A DNA stretch of 64,000 nucleotides from Cytophagales bacterium UBA2561 (GCA_002340355.1 DDLX01000033.1:1-64000), one strand, 5' to 3'. Positions 1 through 9,038 are shown, numbered from the stretch's first letter. Notes: generated by a model from the sequence alone, not told the origin. Numbers and translations: made by a program.

Positions 1-262
1 GCTATGGAAACAAACACTAATTTATTGGAAATCAATATATTAACTCTCAAAAAGTTTAAAAATCTTTGAGAGTTAGGCAAAACTTACGAACTATTGTTGT
101 TAATATAATTTTTAAAAAATTTTAATTTATTGGTAATCAATTACTTACATAGTGTAGGATTTGTAAACCCTATGCTATGAAAATAAATATTAATTTACTA
201 AAAATCAATATTTTAACTTTTTAAGGATTAGGCAAAACTAACACACTATTGGAATTAATTAT
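1..262. repeat. Two diverged tandem copies of an intergenic repeat
   Basis: Bases 1-110 and 173-262 align at an offset of about 172 bp: both start GCTATG, share ATCAATAT-TTAACT, and end in a TTAGGCAAAACT motif followed by an ACTATTG-like stretch. The segment between them (148-179) is an imperfect palindrome with core TAGGATTTGTAAACCCTA, the same core seen at 29901, 40331 and 44157. The left copy begins outside the window. No gene is visible in this stretch. Confidence 0.55.
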
Positions 263-280
263 ACATCATTTTATTCCCTT

Positions 281-1069
281 TTAAATCATTAAATCATCTA
301 AATCGAAAGTACTCCCACTTGAAATTTTGAGATAATTCGTATCATAATCCGCAAAATAATCTGCAATTTTTGGGTCTAAAAATGAGTTATTATTCACTTC
401 TTTCTGAAGGTGAATTTTTTGATTTTGCATTGTTTCATAACTCTGATGCTCGGTTTTTACTAAAATTTCTCGCCCACAAATTGGATTTCCCCCTGTAGAA
501 ATACCTGAGAAAATGCCTCGTAATACTTTTGGTGTAGTACAAAATCCAATTTGGAAAACTAAATGCAATACCTTCGAGGGAGCGGTTTCCAAGAAGACCG
601 ATAGACACGCCCCTTTAAGTTTAAGTTCACCTCGAAATTTACGAATAGGACTCCGAAGCTCAAAAAATGTTTTTTGTTCCTCTCTAAAAATCCGTACAGG
701 CGACATTAAAATATCATCTCGTCCCGAGTTGCAACGCACATAACTATACCAAAACCCTGAACAACCTTCTAAAATGGGATGTGGTGGTTCAATTAATGAT
801 TTTTCAAAAGAAATAAAATCTCTAAATGTTAAATATTTTGCAATTTCATTCAAATATGCAATATTTAGTTTGACTTCTTTCTGATTGATTTCAGAAGCCT
901 TACGAGATTTCTGAAAAGCATCATATAAATACCGCTGCGTAATATAAATTTCACTTCCTGAACGGTTAATTTCTTCGCTCAAAAAACCAAAATCGGCGTG
1001 TTCAAGTCCACATTGAGCTTTTTCAGCAACGGCTTCAAATAACTTGAGTAATGATTGAGTTGAGGGCAT
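281..1069 (-). CDS. Hypothetical protein with regulator-like N-terminal region
   Basis: I do not recognise the full protein (262 aa). Residues about 1-95 are helical and resemble the N-terminal putative DNA-binding region found on many Bacteroidota proteins: a helix with FLSEEINRSGSEIYITQ, then YLYDAF, and later YLNEIAKYLTFRDFISFEK, which is like the usual 'LDILARFLGFKSWEDF' pattern. Residues about 100-200 look beta-rich (GFWYSYVRC, FFELRSPIRKFRGELKLKG). No signal peptide or membrane segment is seen. It stands alone, with a repeat region downstream and a divergent PorE-like gene upstream. A sensory or effector-linked regulator is possible, but this is inference. Confidence 0.6.
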   Translation of the reverse strand: MPSTQSLLKLFEAVAEKAQCGLEHADFGFLSEEINRSGSEIYITQRYLYDAFQKSRKASEINQKEVKLNIAYLNEIAKYLTFRDFISFEKSLIEPPHPILEGCSGFWYSYVRCNSGRDDILMSPVRIFREEQKTFFELRSPIRKFRGELKLKGACLSVFLETAPSKVLHLVFQIGFCTTPKVLRGIFSGISTGGNPICGREILVKTEHQSYETMQNQKIHLQKEVNNNSFLDPKIADYFADYDTNYLKISSGSTFDLDDLMI

Positions 1070-1275
1070 AATTTAAAAGATCAGTTGATAAAATTTCATT
1101 TATAAAGTTAGAGGGATTTTTTTACTTTTGTAAGAATTATCCCTATATTTTGACACCATATATTCACATTTTAGGATTGATGTAATTACATAAATTACCA
1201 AAAATGGCATAAAGATTGAAACATACTTAACTATGGTTAGATGACATATCAACCTCATTAAAATCAAAACAAAAC

Positions 1276-3690
1276 ATGAAGTCCAATCAACAAATTTATG
1301 GATTAGTAATTTTCCTAATTTGGGGAGTTTTATCCTCCCTACAAGCTCAAAATGTAACCTCCGACCTCAAGGGACATTACCGCCGCGCTGAGAAACTATT
1401 TACTTTTTATGCTTATACGGGAGCGGTTGAAAGTTACCTTAAAGTACTCGAAAAAGAACCTGATAATAAAGAAGTTAAGCTCAAAATTGCAGGGTGTTAT
1501 CGGATGTTAAATGACCCTAAAAATTCGGCTATTTGGTATGCTAAAATCATTAAGGAAGACTTATTAATTAATCCTGAACATAAGTTATATTTTGCCGAAT
1601 CTTTGAGTCAAATCGGACGTTATGAACAAGCCAAGAAATGGTACGAAGAATATAAAAAGGATGTTGAAAAACTCGAACTCCAAGATATTCGTCCTGAACG
1701 AAAAATTGAAGGGATTCAAAAGTTAGAACGTTTTTATCGGGATTCAGCACAATACAAAGTTTGGGAGATTAATGCCAATTCCGAGCAGTCCGATTTTGGC
1801 GTAGCCTATTTCCGAAATGGAGTTGTTTTTTCGTCTTCTCGACCCAAACCCGAACTTATAAAGCGAACTTTCAAATGGACAGAAGAACGATTTTTGGATA
1901 TGTATTTTGCAGAACGCATTGAGGATAGTGATACTTCGTTTTCTGACCCCAAAATTTTTAAGTTAGATATTAACACTAAGTTTCATGATGGAACATTATG
2001 TGTATTTGACAAAGAACAAAAAATAATTTTTACCCGAAATCAGTTTTTCAAAGGAAAAACTCAAAAAAGTGAAGAGCAAGTTCATAAATTAAGTTTGTAC
2101 CTAGCAGATTTAGATTCAGGAAAAAAAGCTTCCAATTTTCAAGATTTACCTTTTAATAATCCTGAGATTTCTAACGGACACCCTACAATTACTCCTGATG
2201 GGAAAACCTTAATTTTTGTCTCTGATCGACCTGAAAGTATCGGAGAAACAGATCTTTACATGATTCCAGTTGATTCCCTATTTACGGCTACTCCCGTAAA
2301 TTTAGGATCACATATTAATACCAAAGGCAAAGAAATGTTTCCGTTTATAGCGTCAGATAATACGCTTTACTTTGCTTCGGATGGACGAGAAGGCTTAGGT
2401 GGCTTAGATATTTATCGAGTAAAACTAAGTAAAATTACGAAGGATTCAGTATATGCCAAACGTATCAAAAACTTAGGTTTTCCTATCAATACTTCTACGG
2501 ATGACTTCGGATTAATTTTGTCTGAAGACCGCAAAAGAGGGCATTTTTGTTCTAATCGAGAAGGAGGAACGGGCGATGACGATATTTATAGTGCCGAATT
2601 ACCTACTCCTCAACCTGCGATTATGTTGGTTAATATCAAGTTATTTAAAAAATATCCAAACGAAGTAATTGTTGAGAATCTGGAAAATGCCGATTTACAA
2701 TTAATTGATTATGAAGATTCTGTAATATTAGATAAAAGTGTTTCTGATAAAAAAGGAAATCATCTTTTTGACATTACAACCGACAAAGTTTACCAAGTCA
2801 CAGGTGAGAAAATTCCCTTTGGTACCGATTTTAAAATCGAAGATGTACCCATTGGGGTTCAGGATACTGTACGGGTAAATTTACGACTAGAACTAGAAGT
2901 TCCCACTTGTATCAGTTATCAGGGTCGGGTAGTCGAGAAGAAAACAAAACAACCTTTAGCCAATGCTACGGTATTTATTTTCAATGAAGAAACCAAAGAA
3001 TTGGAGGAAACAATGACTGATGCCGAAGGGCGATTTACAGCGTGTTTAGATACGATGACTTCGTATGTAGTGCGAGGTGTTAAGCGTTATTATTTACCTG
3101 ATTGTTATAAAATTCAAACAGGCGAATTAGTATTCCAAACCGTTGAACCTGAACGAGATTTAGAGCTGGATAAGATAGAATTGAATCAAACATTCACCGT
3201 AGAAAATTTATATTTTGATTTCGATAAATATAATATTCGTCCTGATGCGGCTAAAGTTTTAGATGAATTAGTTGATTTTTTAACACAGCACAATTATCTA
3301 AAAGTAGAACTAGGATCGCATACAGATTGTCGAGGAAGTTTCCGTTATAATGAAGTTTTATCAGATAATCGAGCGAAATCTTCGGTAGCCTATATCATTA
3401 AAAATGGAATTTCATCCGAACGAATTACTGCCAAGGGTTACGGAGAATATCAACTGACTAATCAATGTGCTGACGGAGTGCGTTGTACCCCAGCCGAACA
3501 CCAAGCTAATCGTAGAACAGAGGTCAAGGTAATTGGATTTTTAGAGCAACCCGATGCTGAAATTTCCGATGCCGATTCAGGACATGGACAGCCTTTTGAT
3601 AAAAACGGAAATCATTCGGACTGTTTGCCTATTGGAATTCGATTAGTCAAAACTGTAAAAACAGAGAAGGTTATTTATGAAAAAAAGTAG
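1276..3690 (+). CDS. PorE-like outer-membrane protein (TPR, PD40, carboxypeptidase-regulatory, OmpA)
   Basis: Signal peptide at residues 1-24 ending LQAQ. TPR-like helices follow at about 28-140 (YLKVLEKEPDNKEVKLKIAG). PD40/WD40-like strands lie at about 170-445 (HPTITPDGKTLIFVSDRPES, LYFASDGREGLGGLDIY). A carboxypeptidase-regulatory beta sandwich is at about 555-630 (GRVVEKKTKQPLANATVFIF). The OmpA peptidoglycan-binding domain is at about 645-765 (LYFDFDKYNIRPDAAKVLDE, SHTDCRGS, NRAKS). This domain order is that of PorE, which is thought to anchor the type IX secretion/gliding machinery to peptidoglycan; many paralogs share it, so the role here is only inferred. It is a single gene ending in a strong bidirectional terminator. 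Confidence 0.8.
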   Translation: MKSNQQIYGLVIFLIWGVLSSLQAQNVTSDLKGHYRRAEKLFTFYAYTGAVESYLKVLEKEPDNKEVKLKIAGCYRMLNDPKNSAIWYAKIIKEDLLINPEHKLYFAESLSQIGRYEQAKKWYEEYKKDVEKLELQDIRPERKIEGIQKLERFYRDSAQYKVWEINANSEQSDFGVAYFRNGVVFSSSRPKPELIKRTFKWTEERFLDMYFAERIEDSDTSFSDPKIFKLDINTKFHDGTLCVFDKEQKIIFTRNQFFKGKTQKSEEQVHKLSLYLADLDSGKKASNFQDLPFNNPEISNGHPTITPDGKTLIFVSDRPESIGETDLYMIPVDSLFTATPVNLGSHINTKGKEMFPFIASDNTLYFASDGREGLGGLDIYRVKLSKITKDSVYAKRIKNLGFPINTSTDDFGLILSEDRKRGHFCSNREGGTGDDDIYSAELPTPQPAIMLVNIKLFKKYPNEVIVENLENADLQLIDYEDSVILDKSVSDKKGNHLFDITTDKVYQVTGEKIPFGTDFKIEDVPIGVQDTVRVNLRLELEVPTCISYQGRVVEKKTKQPLANATVFIFNEETKELEETMTDAEGRFTACLDTMTSYVVRGVKRYYLPDCYKIQTGELVFQTVEPERDLELDKIELNQTFTVENLYFDFDKYNIRPDAAKVLDELVDFLTQHNYLKVELGSHTDCRGSFRYNEVLSDNRAKSSVAYIIKNGISSERITAKGYGEYQLTNQCADGVRCTPAEHQANRRTEVKVIGFLEQPDAEISDADSGHGQPFDKNGNHSDCLPIGIRLVKTVKTEKVIYEKK

Positions 3691-3706
3691 TATTTTAAAA
3701 TAATTG

Positions 3707-3741
3707 TTTGTAATTGCTCATGTCTTATGAGCAATTACAAA
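3707..3741. terminator. Bidirectional terminator hairpin
   Basis: The arms at 3707-3721 and 3727-3741 are perfectly complementary over 15 bp (left arm TTTGTAATTGCTCAT) around a 5-nt loop. It lies between the convergent PorE-like gene and the DUF255 gene and would end both transcripts. Confidence 0.8.
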
Positions 3742-3772
3742 TCCTTAAAAAAAGGCTTGGTTTTTACTTCAC

Positions 3773-5788
3773 TCAAAGCTGAGCTAAAGCTTCTTTCACT
3801 GAATGTACAGGCAATAAACAAGCTTTATCCCGACAAACGAAAATAGTTGTTTTTTCCAAGTTTTCAAGACGATTTTGAAACAAAGGCAGTTTACTTTCTG
3901 TCTCTGTAGCACAAATTATTTTATTGGGAATGAACTGTTTATGGATTTCAGAAGCAAACTTTCTACTTTCTTTCCCTGTAATAACAATCTCTACCGTAGG
4001 CTCAAGAAATTCAGTCATCAAACTACTCCAGTTTGAAACAAATCTTGTTTTGGTCTGAATGAGCTTAGACATTTTAGCCAACATTTTTTGAGCAATTTCT
4101 TCATAGTCGTTTCGCTCAAAAAATAAACTTAAATGATGTAAGTTTCTTGCCATGATTGAATTTGAGGCAGGAATCACGTTATCAAAAATTTCTTTTTTTC
4201 GGGCAATTAATTTCTCTCCTGTTTTGTCGGTATAAAAAAAGAACTCCTCATCTGAGTCATAAAAATTCGTTAAAGTATATTCTGTTAATTTTTGGGCTTT
4301 GTATAAATATTTTTCTTCAAAACTAACTTGATAAAGTGCAATTAATCCCTCAATAACACAAGCATAATCTTCTAATGTTCCTAAAAACCGACTTTTTCCA
4401 TTCTTATAAGAACGTTGAAGTTGTCCATTTTTTTGCATCTTTTCGAGAATGAAATCAGCATTCTTTTGTGCCAATTCTAAAAATGAAGCTTTCCCAAAAA
4501 TGGCAAAACTATTGGCTAAACCTTTTATAGTCAATCCATTCCAAGCCGCTAAAATCTTATCATCTAAACTTGGTCGAGGGCGTTGATTTTGTCTTTTAGA
4601 TAAAGTAGATTGCCATAATTTGACTTTAGTTTGTAATTCAGAAAGCGAAATTTGGTGTTTTTCTGTAAAAGCTTTATCGGTTTGTTTTCGATATAAAATA
4701 TTGTAGTTTTTTTCCCAATTTCCTTCCTTCTCTATTGAAAAATAATCCAAAAATAATTCTATATTTTCATGTAAAATTTGTTGTAATTCCTCATATTCCC
4801 AAATATAAAATTTACCTTCTTCACCTTCACTATCTGCATCTAATGCTGAGAAAAAACCACTTTCATTTGAAGTTAATTCACAAGCAATAAATTCAATCGT
4901 CTCATAAACTACTTTTTTATAAAGTGGATTTTTGGTTAAGGAATAGGCTTCAGAATATAAGCTTAACAACTGCCCATTGTCATACAGCATTTTTTCAAAA
5001 TGTGGTGCAAACCATCGTCCATCAACTGAATACCTTGCAAATCCTCCTCGAATTTGGTCATAAATTCCACCTAAAGCCATTGCTTCCAATGTCCGATTGA
5101 CTTGATTAATAGCTTCTTGATTTTGGGTCAATTGATAATATCGAAGTAAAAATTGATAAATCGAAGGCATTGGAAATTTGGGAGCAACCCCTACCCCACC
5201 CTCTTGCTTATCAAAACTTTCTGCCATTTGTCGAAAACCTGTTTCCAAATCTTCGATTTTAAAATCTTGATTTTGAGCGGATAAGCTGTATTTTTGAATT
5301 TCACTTTGAGCAATTATCTGAGCAAAATTATCTGCTGACTTTGAAAGCTCATTTCGTTGTTTTCGGAAAGCATTCGAAATCTGACGCAATAAAGCAACCC
5401 AGTGCTGAACAGGAAAATATGTACCTCCATAAAATGGTTTCCCATCAGGCATCAAAAAAACATTCAAAGGCCATCCCCCATTGACTCCCATCGCCTGAAC
5501 AGCATCCATATAAATTTGGTCAAGATCAGGGCGTTCTTCACGATCGATTTTAATACACACAAAAAACTCATTCATAATCGCCGCAATGTCTTGGTCTTCA
5601 AAGGATTCTCGTTCCATCACATGACACCAATGACAAGCCGAATAACCAATACTTACGATAATCGGTTTATCTTCGAATCGTGCAATTTTAAGAGCTTCTT
5701 CACTCCAAGGATACCAATTTACAGGGTTATGGGCATGTTGCAATAAATACGGACTCGTTTCATGAATTAAACGATTGCTTGTGTGCAT
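3773..5788 (-). CDS. YyaL/spermatogenesis-associated-20-type thioredoxin-fold protein (DUF255)
   Basis: About 671 aa from the chosen ATG at 5788, which gives the family N-terminus NRLIHETSPYLLQHAHNPVN; an in-frame start at 5836 would add 16 unconserved residues. The N-terminal thioredoxin-like domain contains SACHWCHVM, a CxxC motif, followed by DREERPDLD and GGWPLNVFLMPDGKPFYGGT. The rest matches the (alpha/alpha)6 barrel part of the family (HFEKMLYDNGQL, SALDADSEGEEGKFY, ILAAWNGL). Length is normal. The function of the family in bacteria is unsettled; a redox or glycan-epimerase-like role has been suggested. It lies downstream of homoserine kinase with about 150 nt between them. Confidence 0.88.
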   Translation of the reverse strand: MHTSNRLIHETSPYLLQHAHNPVNWYPWSEEALKIARFEDKPIIVSIGYSACHWCHVMERESFEDQDIAAIMNEFFVCIKIDREERPDLDQIYMDAVQAMGVNGGWPLNVFLMPDGKPFYGGTYFPVQHWVALLRQISNAFRKQRNELSKSADNFAQIIAQSEIQKYSLSAQNQDFKIEDLETGFRQMAESFDKQEGGVGVAPKFPMPSIYQFLLRYYQLTQNQEAINQVNRTLEAMALGGIYDQIRGGFARYSVDGRWFAPHFEKMLYDNGQLLSLYSEAYSLTKNPLYKKVVYETIEFIACELTSNESGFFSALDADSEGEEGKFYIWEYEELQQILHENIELFLDYFSIEKEGNWEKNYNILYRKQTDKAFTEKHQISLSELQTKVKLWQSTLSKRQNQRPRPSLDDKILAAWNGLTIKGLANSFAIFGKASFLELAQKNADFILEKMQKNGQLQRSYKNGKSRFLGTLEDYACVIEGLIALYQVSFEEKYLYKAQKLTEYTLTNFYDSDEEFFFYTDKTGEKLIARKKEIFDNVIPASNSIMARNLHHLSLFFERNDYEEIAQKMLAKMSKLIQTKTRFVSNWSSLMTEFLEPTVEIVITGKESRKFASEIHKQFIPNKIICATETESKLPLFQNRLENLEKTTIFVCRDKACLLPVHSVKEALAQL

Positions 5789-5885
5789 TTTTTTTAGCCT
5801 TTTTGGGTACAAAATTTCGTTTCTTCCAAAAGTCAAAGGAGCGATCTTTTGTTTTTATTTTTTTGAAAACACACCTAATTATTTA

Positions 5886-5914
5886 AGAGGCTGTTAGAAT
5901 ATCAAACAACCTCT
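5886..5914. terminator. Hairpin, possible thrB terminator or minimal repeat relic
   Basis: AGAGGCTGTT and AACAACCTCT pair with one wobble around a 9-nt loop, in the spacer between homoserine kinase and the DUF255 gene. Both arms match the termini of the 176-bp element found at 29846 and 44101, so this could be an internally deleted copy that now acts as a terminator. Confidence 0.45.
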
Positions 5915-5939
5915 CATAAAAATTAATCCAGTATTTTAT

Positions 5940-6881
5940 TTATTTTTTGGATAAAACTATAGGTCCTTCTGCATTCACAGGAGAAACATAAATATCATAG
6001 CCAATTGTTGTTCTTTCAAGAACTTGAGTCATTGCTTTGGCTACTTTTTGGGCTGTTTCTTGAGAATCACTCAAGGCAAAAATCGAAGGGCCTGATCCTG
6101 AAATACTGCATCCTAATGCTCCAGCTTCTAATGCTGATTTTTTTAATTCATCAAAATAAGGAATCAACAAAGAACGAATAGGTTCAATAATTACATCTTT
6201 TAACGAACGTTGAATTAATCCATAATCTTTAGTTAAAAGACCAGCTACTAAACCTGCAATATTTCCCCATTGTGTCACGGCATCTTTCAGTAAAACACTG
6301 TGTCTAAGAATACTACGAGAGTCTTTTGTTCGAATTTCAATTTGTGGGTGAATTACCGTAGCTACTAATTTTTCAGGTGGTGCAATTGGCAGAATATCCA
6401 AAGGCGAATAACTCCGAATCAAAACAAATCCACCCAACAAAGCAGGAGCAACATTATCAGCATGGGCTGCTCCACAAGCCAAACGTTCTCCTTCCATAGC
6501 AAAAGGTAATAATTCTGCTCGACTTAAAGGATTGCCCATCAACTCATTAATAGCAACCAAAGCAGCAGCAGCACTCGCAGCACTCGACCCCAAACCACTT
6601 CCCAAAGGCATTTTTTTGTGTAAAATAAACTCAATCCCTTGGTTCGATTTTCCGATATGTTTCAGATAATCAATCACCACTACACCTGCCGTATTTTTGA
6701 GCGGGTTGAGTGGTAATTTTCCTTCATCTCCCGTAATTTCGAGAATAGAAACTTCACCCGAATCATTTTTTCGCATAATAATTTCGTCACCCGGTTCATG
6801 GAGTGCAAAACCTAATACGTCAAACCCACAGGCGACATTTGCTACCGTTGCAGGTGCAAAAACTTTTACTTCTTCTGCCAT
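5940..6881 (-). CDS. thrB: Homoserine kinase
   Basis: A GHMP-family kinase of about 313 aa that phosphorylates L-homoserine on the way to threonine. The N-terminus reads VKVFAPATVANVACGFDVLG, typical of ThrB. The ATP loop is PLGSGLGSSAASAAAA at about residues 90-105, and the C-terminal GHMP motif is GALGCSISGSGPSIFAL. I chose the ATG at 6881 (MAEEVKVF), since the upstream ATG at 6896 adds only MIYKN. In related bacteria it normally sits with thrA and thrC; here neither is adjacent. Instead a restriction endonuclease gene ends about 34 nt upstream on the same strand, so it may be cotranscribed with the restriction-modification genes. Confidence 0.93.
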   Translation of the reverse strand: MAEEVKVFAPATVANVACGFDVLGFALHEPGDEIIMRKNDSGEVSILEITGDEGKLPLNPLKNTAGVVVIDYLKHIGKSNQGIEFILHKKMPLGSGLGSSAASAAAALVAINELMGNPLSRAELLPFAMEGERLACGAAHADNVAPALLGGFVLIRSYSPLDILPIAPPEKLVATVIHPQIEIRTKDSRSILRHSVLLKDAVTQWGNIAGLVAGLLTKDYGLIQRSLKDVIIEPIRSLLIPYFDELKKSALEAGALGCSISGSGPSIFALSDSQETAQKVAKAMTQVLERTTIGYDIYVSPVNAEGPIVLSKK

Positions 6882-6915
6882 ATTTTTGTATATCAATAAG
6901 ATAGGAATTTTCGAC

Positions 6916-8031
6916 TTAGTTAATATCGTATTTCTGTAAAATTGTTTGCCAACTTTTCAGGTGTGTTGTTTTGATTTCGGTTGAGTTTCGGGCATCTTTA
7001 ACTAAATTTTTGGAGTAAGATTCGATAAATAACTCATAATCATCAATAAAACGAAGATAATATTTTAAGGAAGGAATAACACCATTTACAATCAAATCTA
7101 ACTCTTTTTCTTTTTTAAGTTGAGTACTCAATTTGAAAATAAAATCTTCTTCTGTTTGATTTACAAACGTTCCTGAGAATGTGGTCAGTACATAATAACG
7201 TTGAAGCGGAGTTGCATTAATTTTTCGCAGAATATCATAAATCAAATAGCGGTCAATTGGAATTTGATGTTTAATCTCAATAATTTCAAAGGGTTTATTA
7301 TCAGCATCATATATTTCAATATCGCCAAATCCTTTTTTGTCTGAAGCCGTATGAACTGCTAATGATTTTAAAAATTTATTATCGTAACGATTAAATAAAG
7401 TACAGATGATTTCATAAATGGAATAAATCGCAATAACAGGTAAACGAGAAGCCAATTTTGTACTAAAATGTTCCTCTAAAAGTTTGATAACCAAAGGAAT
7501 CGTTAAAGTCCCTTTCAATTCTTGTGCTTCTACTTGATGAAATAGGACATTATCTTCCTTGACTAATTCTTTTAGTTTGAAGAATAAATAGGCTAAAATT
7601 TCACGAGCCATTTTAGGGTCGTTTTCCACTATTTCCAGAACAGACAGAAAGGCTTCTTTTAATATTTTATTTCTGATTTTCAGGTTTTTACCTTCTTCTT
7701 TTGTCCATTTGATGCGCTCACGAGTGGCTAAAGTCAAAAAAGCAGATTCTTTGTTGGCATATTTCAAAAAATACTTTTTAAAAAAGGGAGTTATTATTTT
7801 AGTATCTAAACTTCGTGCCGAATATCCACCCTCAAAATCAGTCCGATGAAGTCGAATATCTTGTTCAGGTGAAACTATCTTTTTTAAAAGACTTGTAGCA
7901 ATTGCAGAAACTAATGATTTGTTCTTAGTAATTTTCTCAATTAATATATTGATATGTTTCGCATATTCAGTATTTGAACCTGAATCAGTTACCTGAGCAT
8001 AAATTTCTTCTAAAATATTAGTTGCTTTCAT
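6916..8031 (-). CDS. Type II restriction endonuclease, SacI-like family
   Basis: 371 aa, directly after and overlapping by 4 nt (ATGA) a DNA methyltransferase gene, the usual layout of a type II system. The segment RLHRTDFEGGYSARSLDTK followed by ITPFFKKYF resembles the conserved N-terminal block of the SacI restriction family as I remember it. A PD-(D/E)xK-type core is visible at about residues 235-255: GFGDIEIYDADNKPFEIIEIKH, giving D, then E-x-K. Together these support a nuclease cutting unmethylated DNA at a site protected by its partner. The SacI assignment, and with it a GAGCTC target, is from memory of the family and less sure than 'restriction endonuclease'. Confidence 0.72.
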   Translation of the reverse strand: MKATNILEEIYAQVTDSGSNTEYAKHINILIEKITKNKSLVSAIATSLLKKIVSPEQDIRLHRTDFEGGYSARSLDTKIITPFFKKYFLKYANKESAFLTLATRERIKWTKEEGKNLKIRNKILKEAFLSVLEIVENDPKMAREILAYLFFKLKELVKEDNVLFHQVEAQELKGTLTIPLVIKLLEEHFSTKLASRLPVIAIYSIYEIICTLFNRYDNKFLKSLAVHTASDKKGFGDIEIYDADNKPFEIIEIKHQIPIDRYLIYDILRKINATPLQRYYVLTTFSGTFVNQTEEDFIFKLSTQLKKEKELDLIVNGVIPSLKYYLRFIDDYELFIESYSKNLVKDARNSTEIKTTHLKSWQTILQKYDIN

Positions 8032-9038
8032 ACAAATAATTCATGATTAAAGGCTTCTTTTTGTAAACGTTCTTTGGATAATTTTACATATTCTGTATTT
8101 ATTTCAATACCAATATAATTTCTGGATAGATTCTGAGCAGCTAAACAGGTTGTTCCACTTCCTGAAAATGGGTCTAAAATAATATCATCAGGTTTACTTA
8201 ATAACTTAATTAATTCCTGAATAATATAAAGTGGATAAACCGCAGGGTGTGAGTTATTTTTTGTCGTTTCAACAGGACTTTCAACAATATCCTTCTTCAT
8301 TTTTTTACCATGAATTTTGATAATTGAATACCCTTGATTTTTAATCTGATTATTACGTCCACCTGCTTGCCCTCCGTATGCTAATTTATGTATCCCTCTG
8401 ATTTTCATTCGAAAACTATCAATTTCCCGCCGAAAAACTGCCTGAATTGTATCTTTTAATTCAGCTCTTGCTTTTTGTTTTTCAATTTCGGTTAAACCTG
8501 AATTATCAATCAAATCAAAATATCTCTTTCCCAGCTTTTCAGAAGGTTTTTTACGTGAATTTTTTGCCAAATCATCGAAATGTTTTAAATAATTGTCTAA
8601 ATCAAAGTGATAGTTTTTTGATTTTGCAAAAACAAAAAATGGTTCAGTAGCCTGAATCAATTTACGTTTGTCTTGTCGTGGAGTAGGATTAAGTTTTGAC
8701 CAAGTAATTTGATTAATCAGAAATATTTCTTTATTCTTTGTAGCCTCAATTGCAAATTTATAGGGCAATAGTGATAATCCTCCATTGATATACTTATCTC
8801 CCAAATTAAAGACGATTGTTCCTGTATCTTTCGTAACTCTTACCGTTTCCCAAAAAATTCGTAAAAGTTTTTCTAAGTACTCTGATTCATCTTGTTCATT
8901 ACCAATGCCTTTTAATCCATTTCCGTAGTTTCTTTGCTGAAAATAAGGAGGAGAAGTGATCGTTACATCTACTGAATTATCTTCTAGCTCAGCCAGAACT
9001 TCTAAACAGTTTCCCGTAATAATTTGATTAATTTTCAT
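8028..9038 (-). CDS. DNA methyltransferase of a type II restriction-modification system (beta class)
   Basis: 336 aa. The catalytic motif TSPPY lies at residues 28-32 (followed by FQQRNYG) and the AdoMet-binding motif DPFSGSGTTCLAAQ near the C-terminus at about 293-306, so motif IV precedes motif I as in beta-class amino-methyltransferases (N4-cytosine or N6-adenine); SPPY leans towards N4-cytosine. The middle carries a target-recognition region of about 100 residues (KAYGG-type LAYGGQAGGRNNQIKNQG). It is the first gene of the run methyltransferase, endonuclease, homoserine kinase. The specificity cannot be read from the sequence. M.SacI itself is, as far as I recall, a 5-methylcytosine enzyme, so this pair would be a mixed combination. 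Confidence 0.88.
   Translation of the reverse strand: MKINQIITGNCLEVLAELEDNSVDVTITSPPYFQQRNYGNGLKGIGNEQDESEYLEKLLRIFWETVRVTKDTGTIVFNLGDKYINGGLSLLPYKFAIEATKNKEIFLINQITWSKLNPTPRQDKRKLIQATEPFFVFAKSKNYHFDLDNYLKHFDDLAKNSRKKPSEKLGKRYFDLIDNSGLTEIEKQKARAELKDTIQAVFRREIDSFRMKIRGIHKLAYGGQAGGRNNQIKNQGYSIIKIHGKKMKKDIVESPVETTKNNSHPAVYPLYIIQELIKLLSKPDDIILDPFSGSGTTCLAAQNLSRNYIGIEINTEYVKLSKERLQKEAFNHELFV

Noticed and set aside
1..262. Possible CRISPR array from the repeated units at the left edge
   Set aside because: The repeats are about 170 bp apart, diverged, and do not alternate with equal-sized unique spacers; no cas genes are near.
513..743. Open frame antisense to the hypothetical gene at 281-1069
   Set aside because: Codon pattern and similarity belong to the minus-strand protein; this is a shadow frame.
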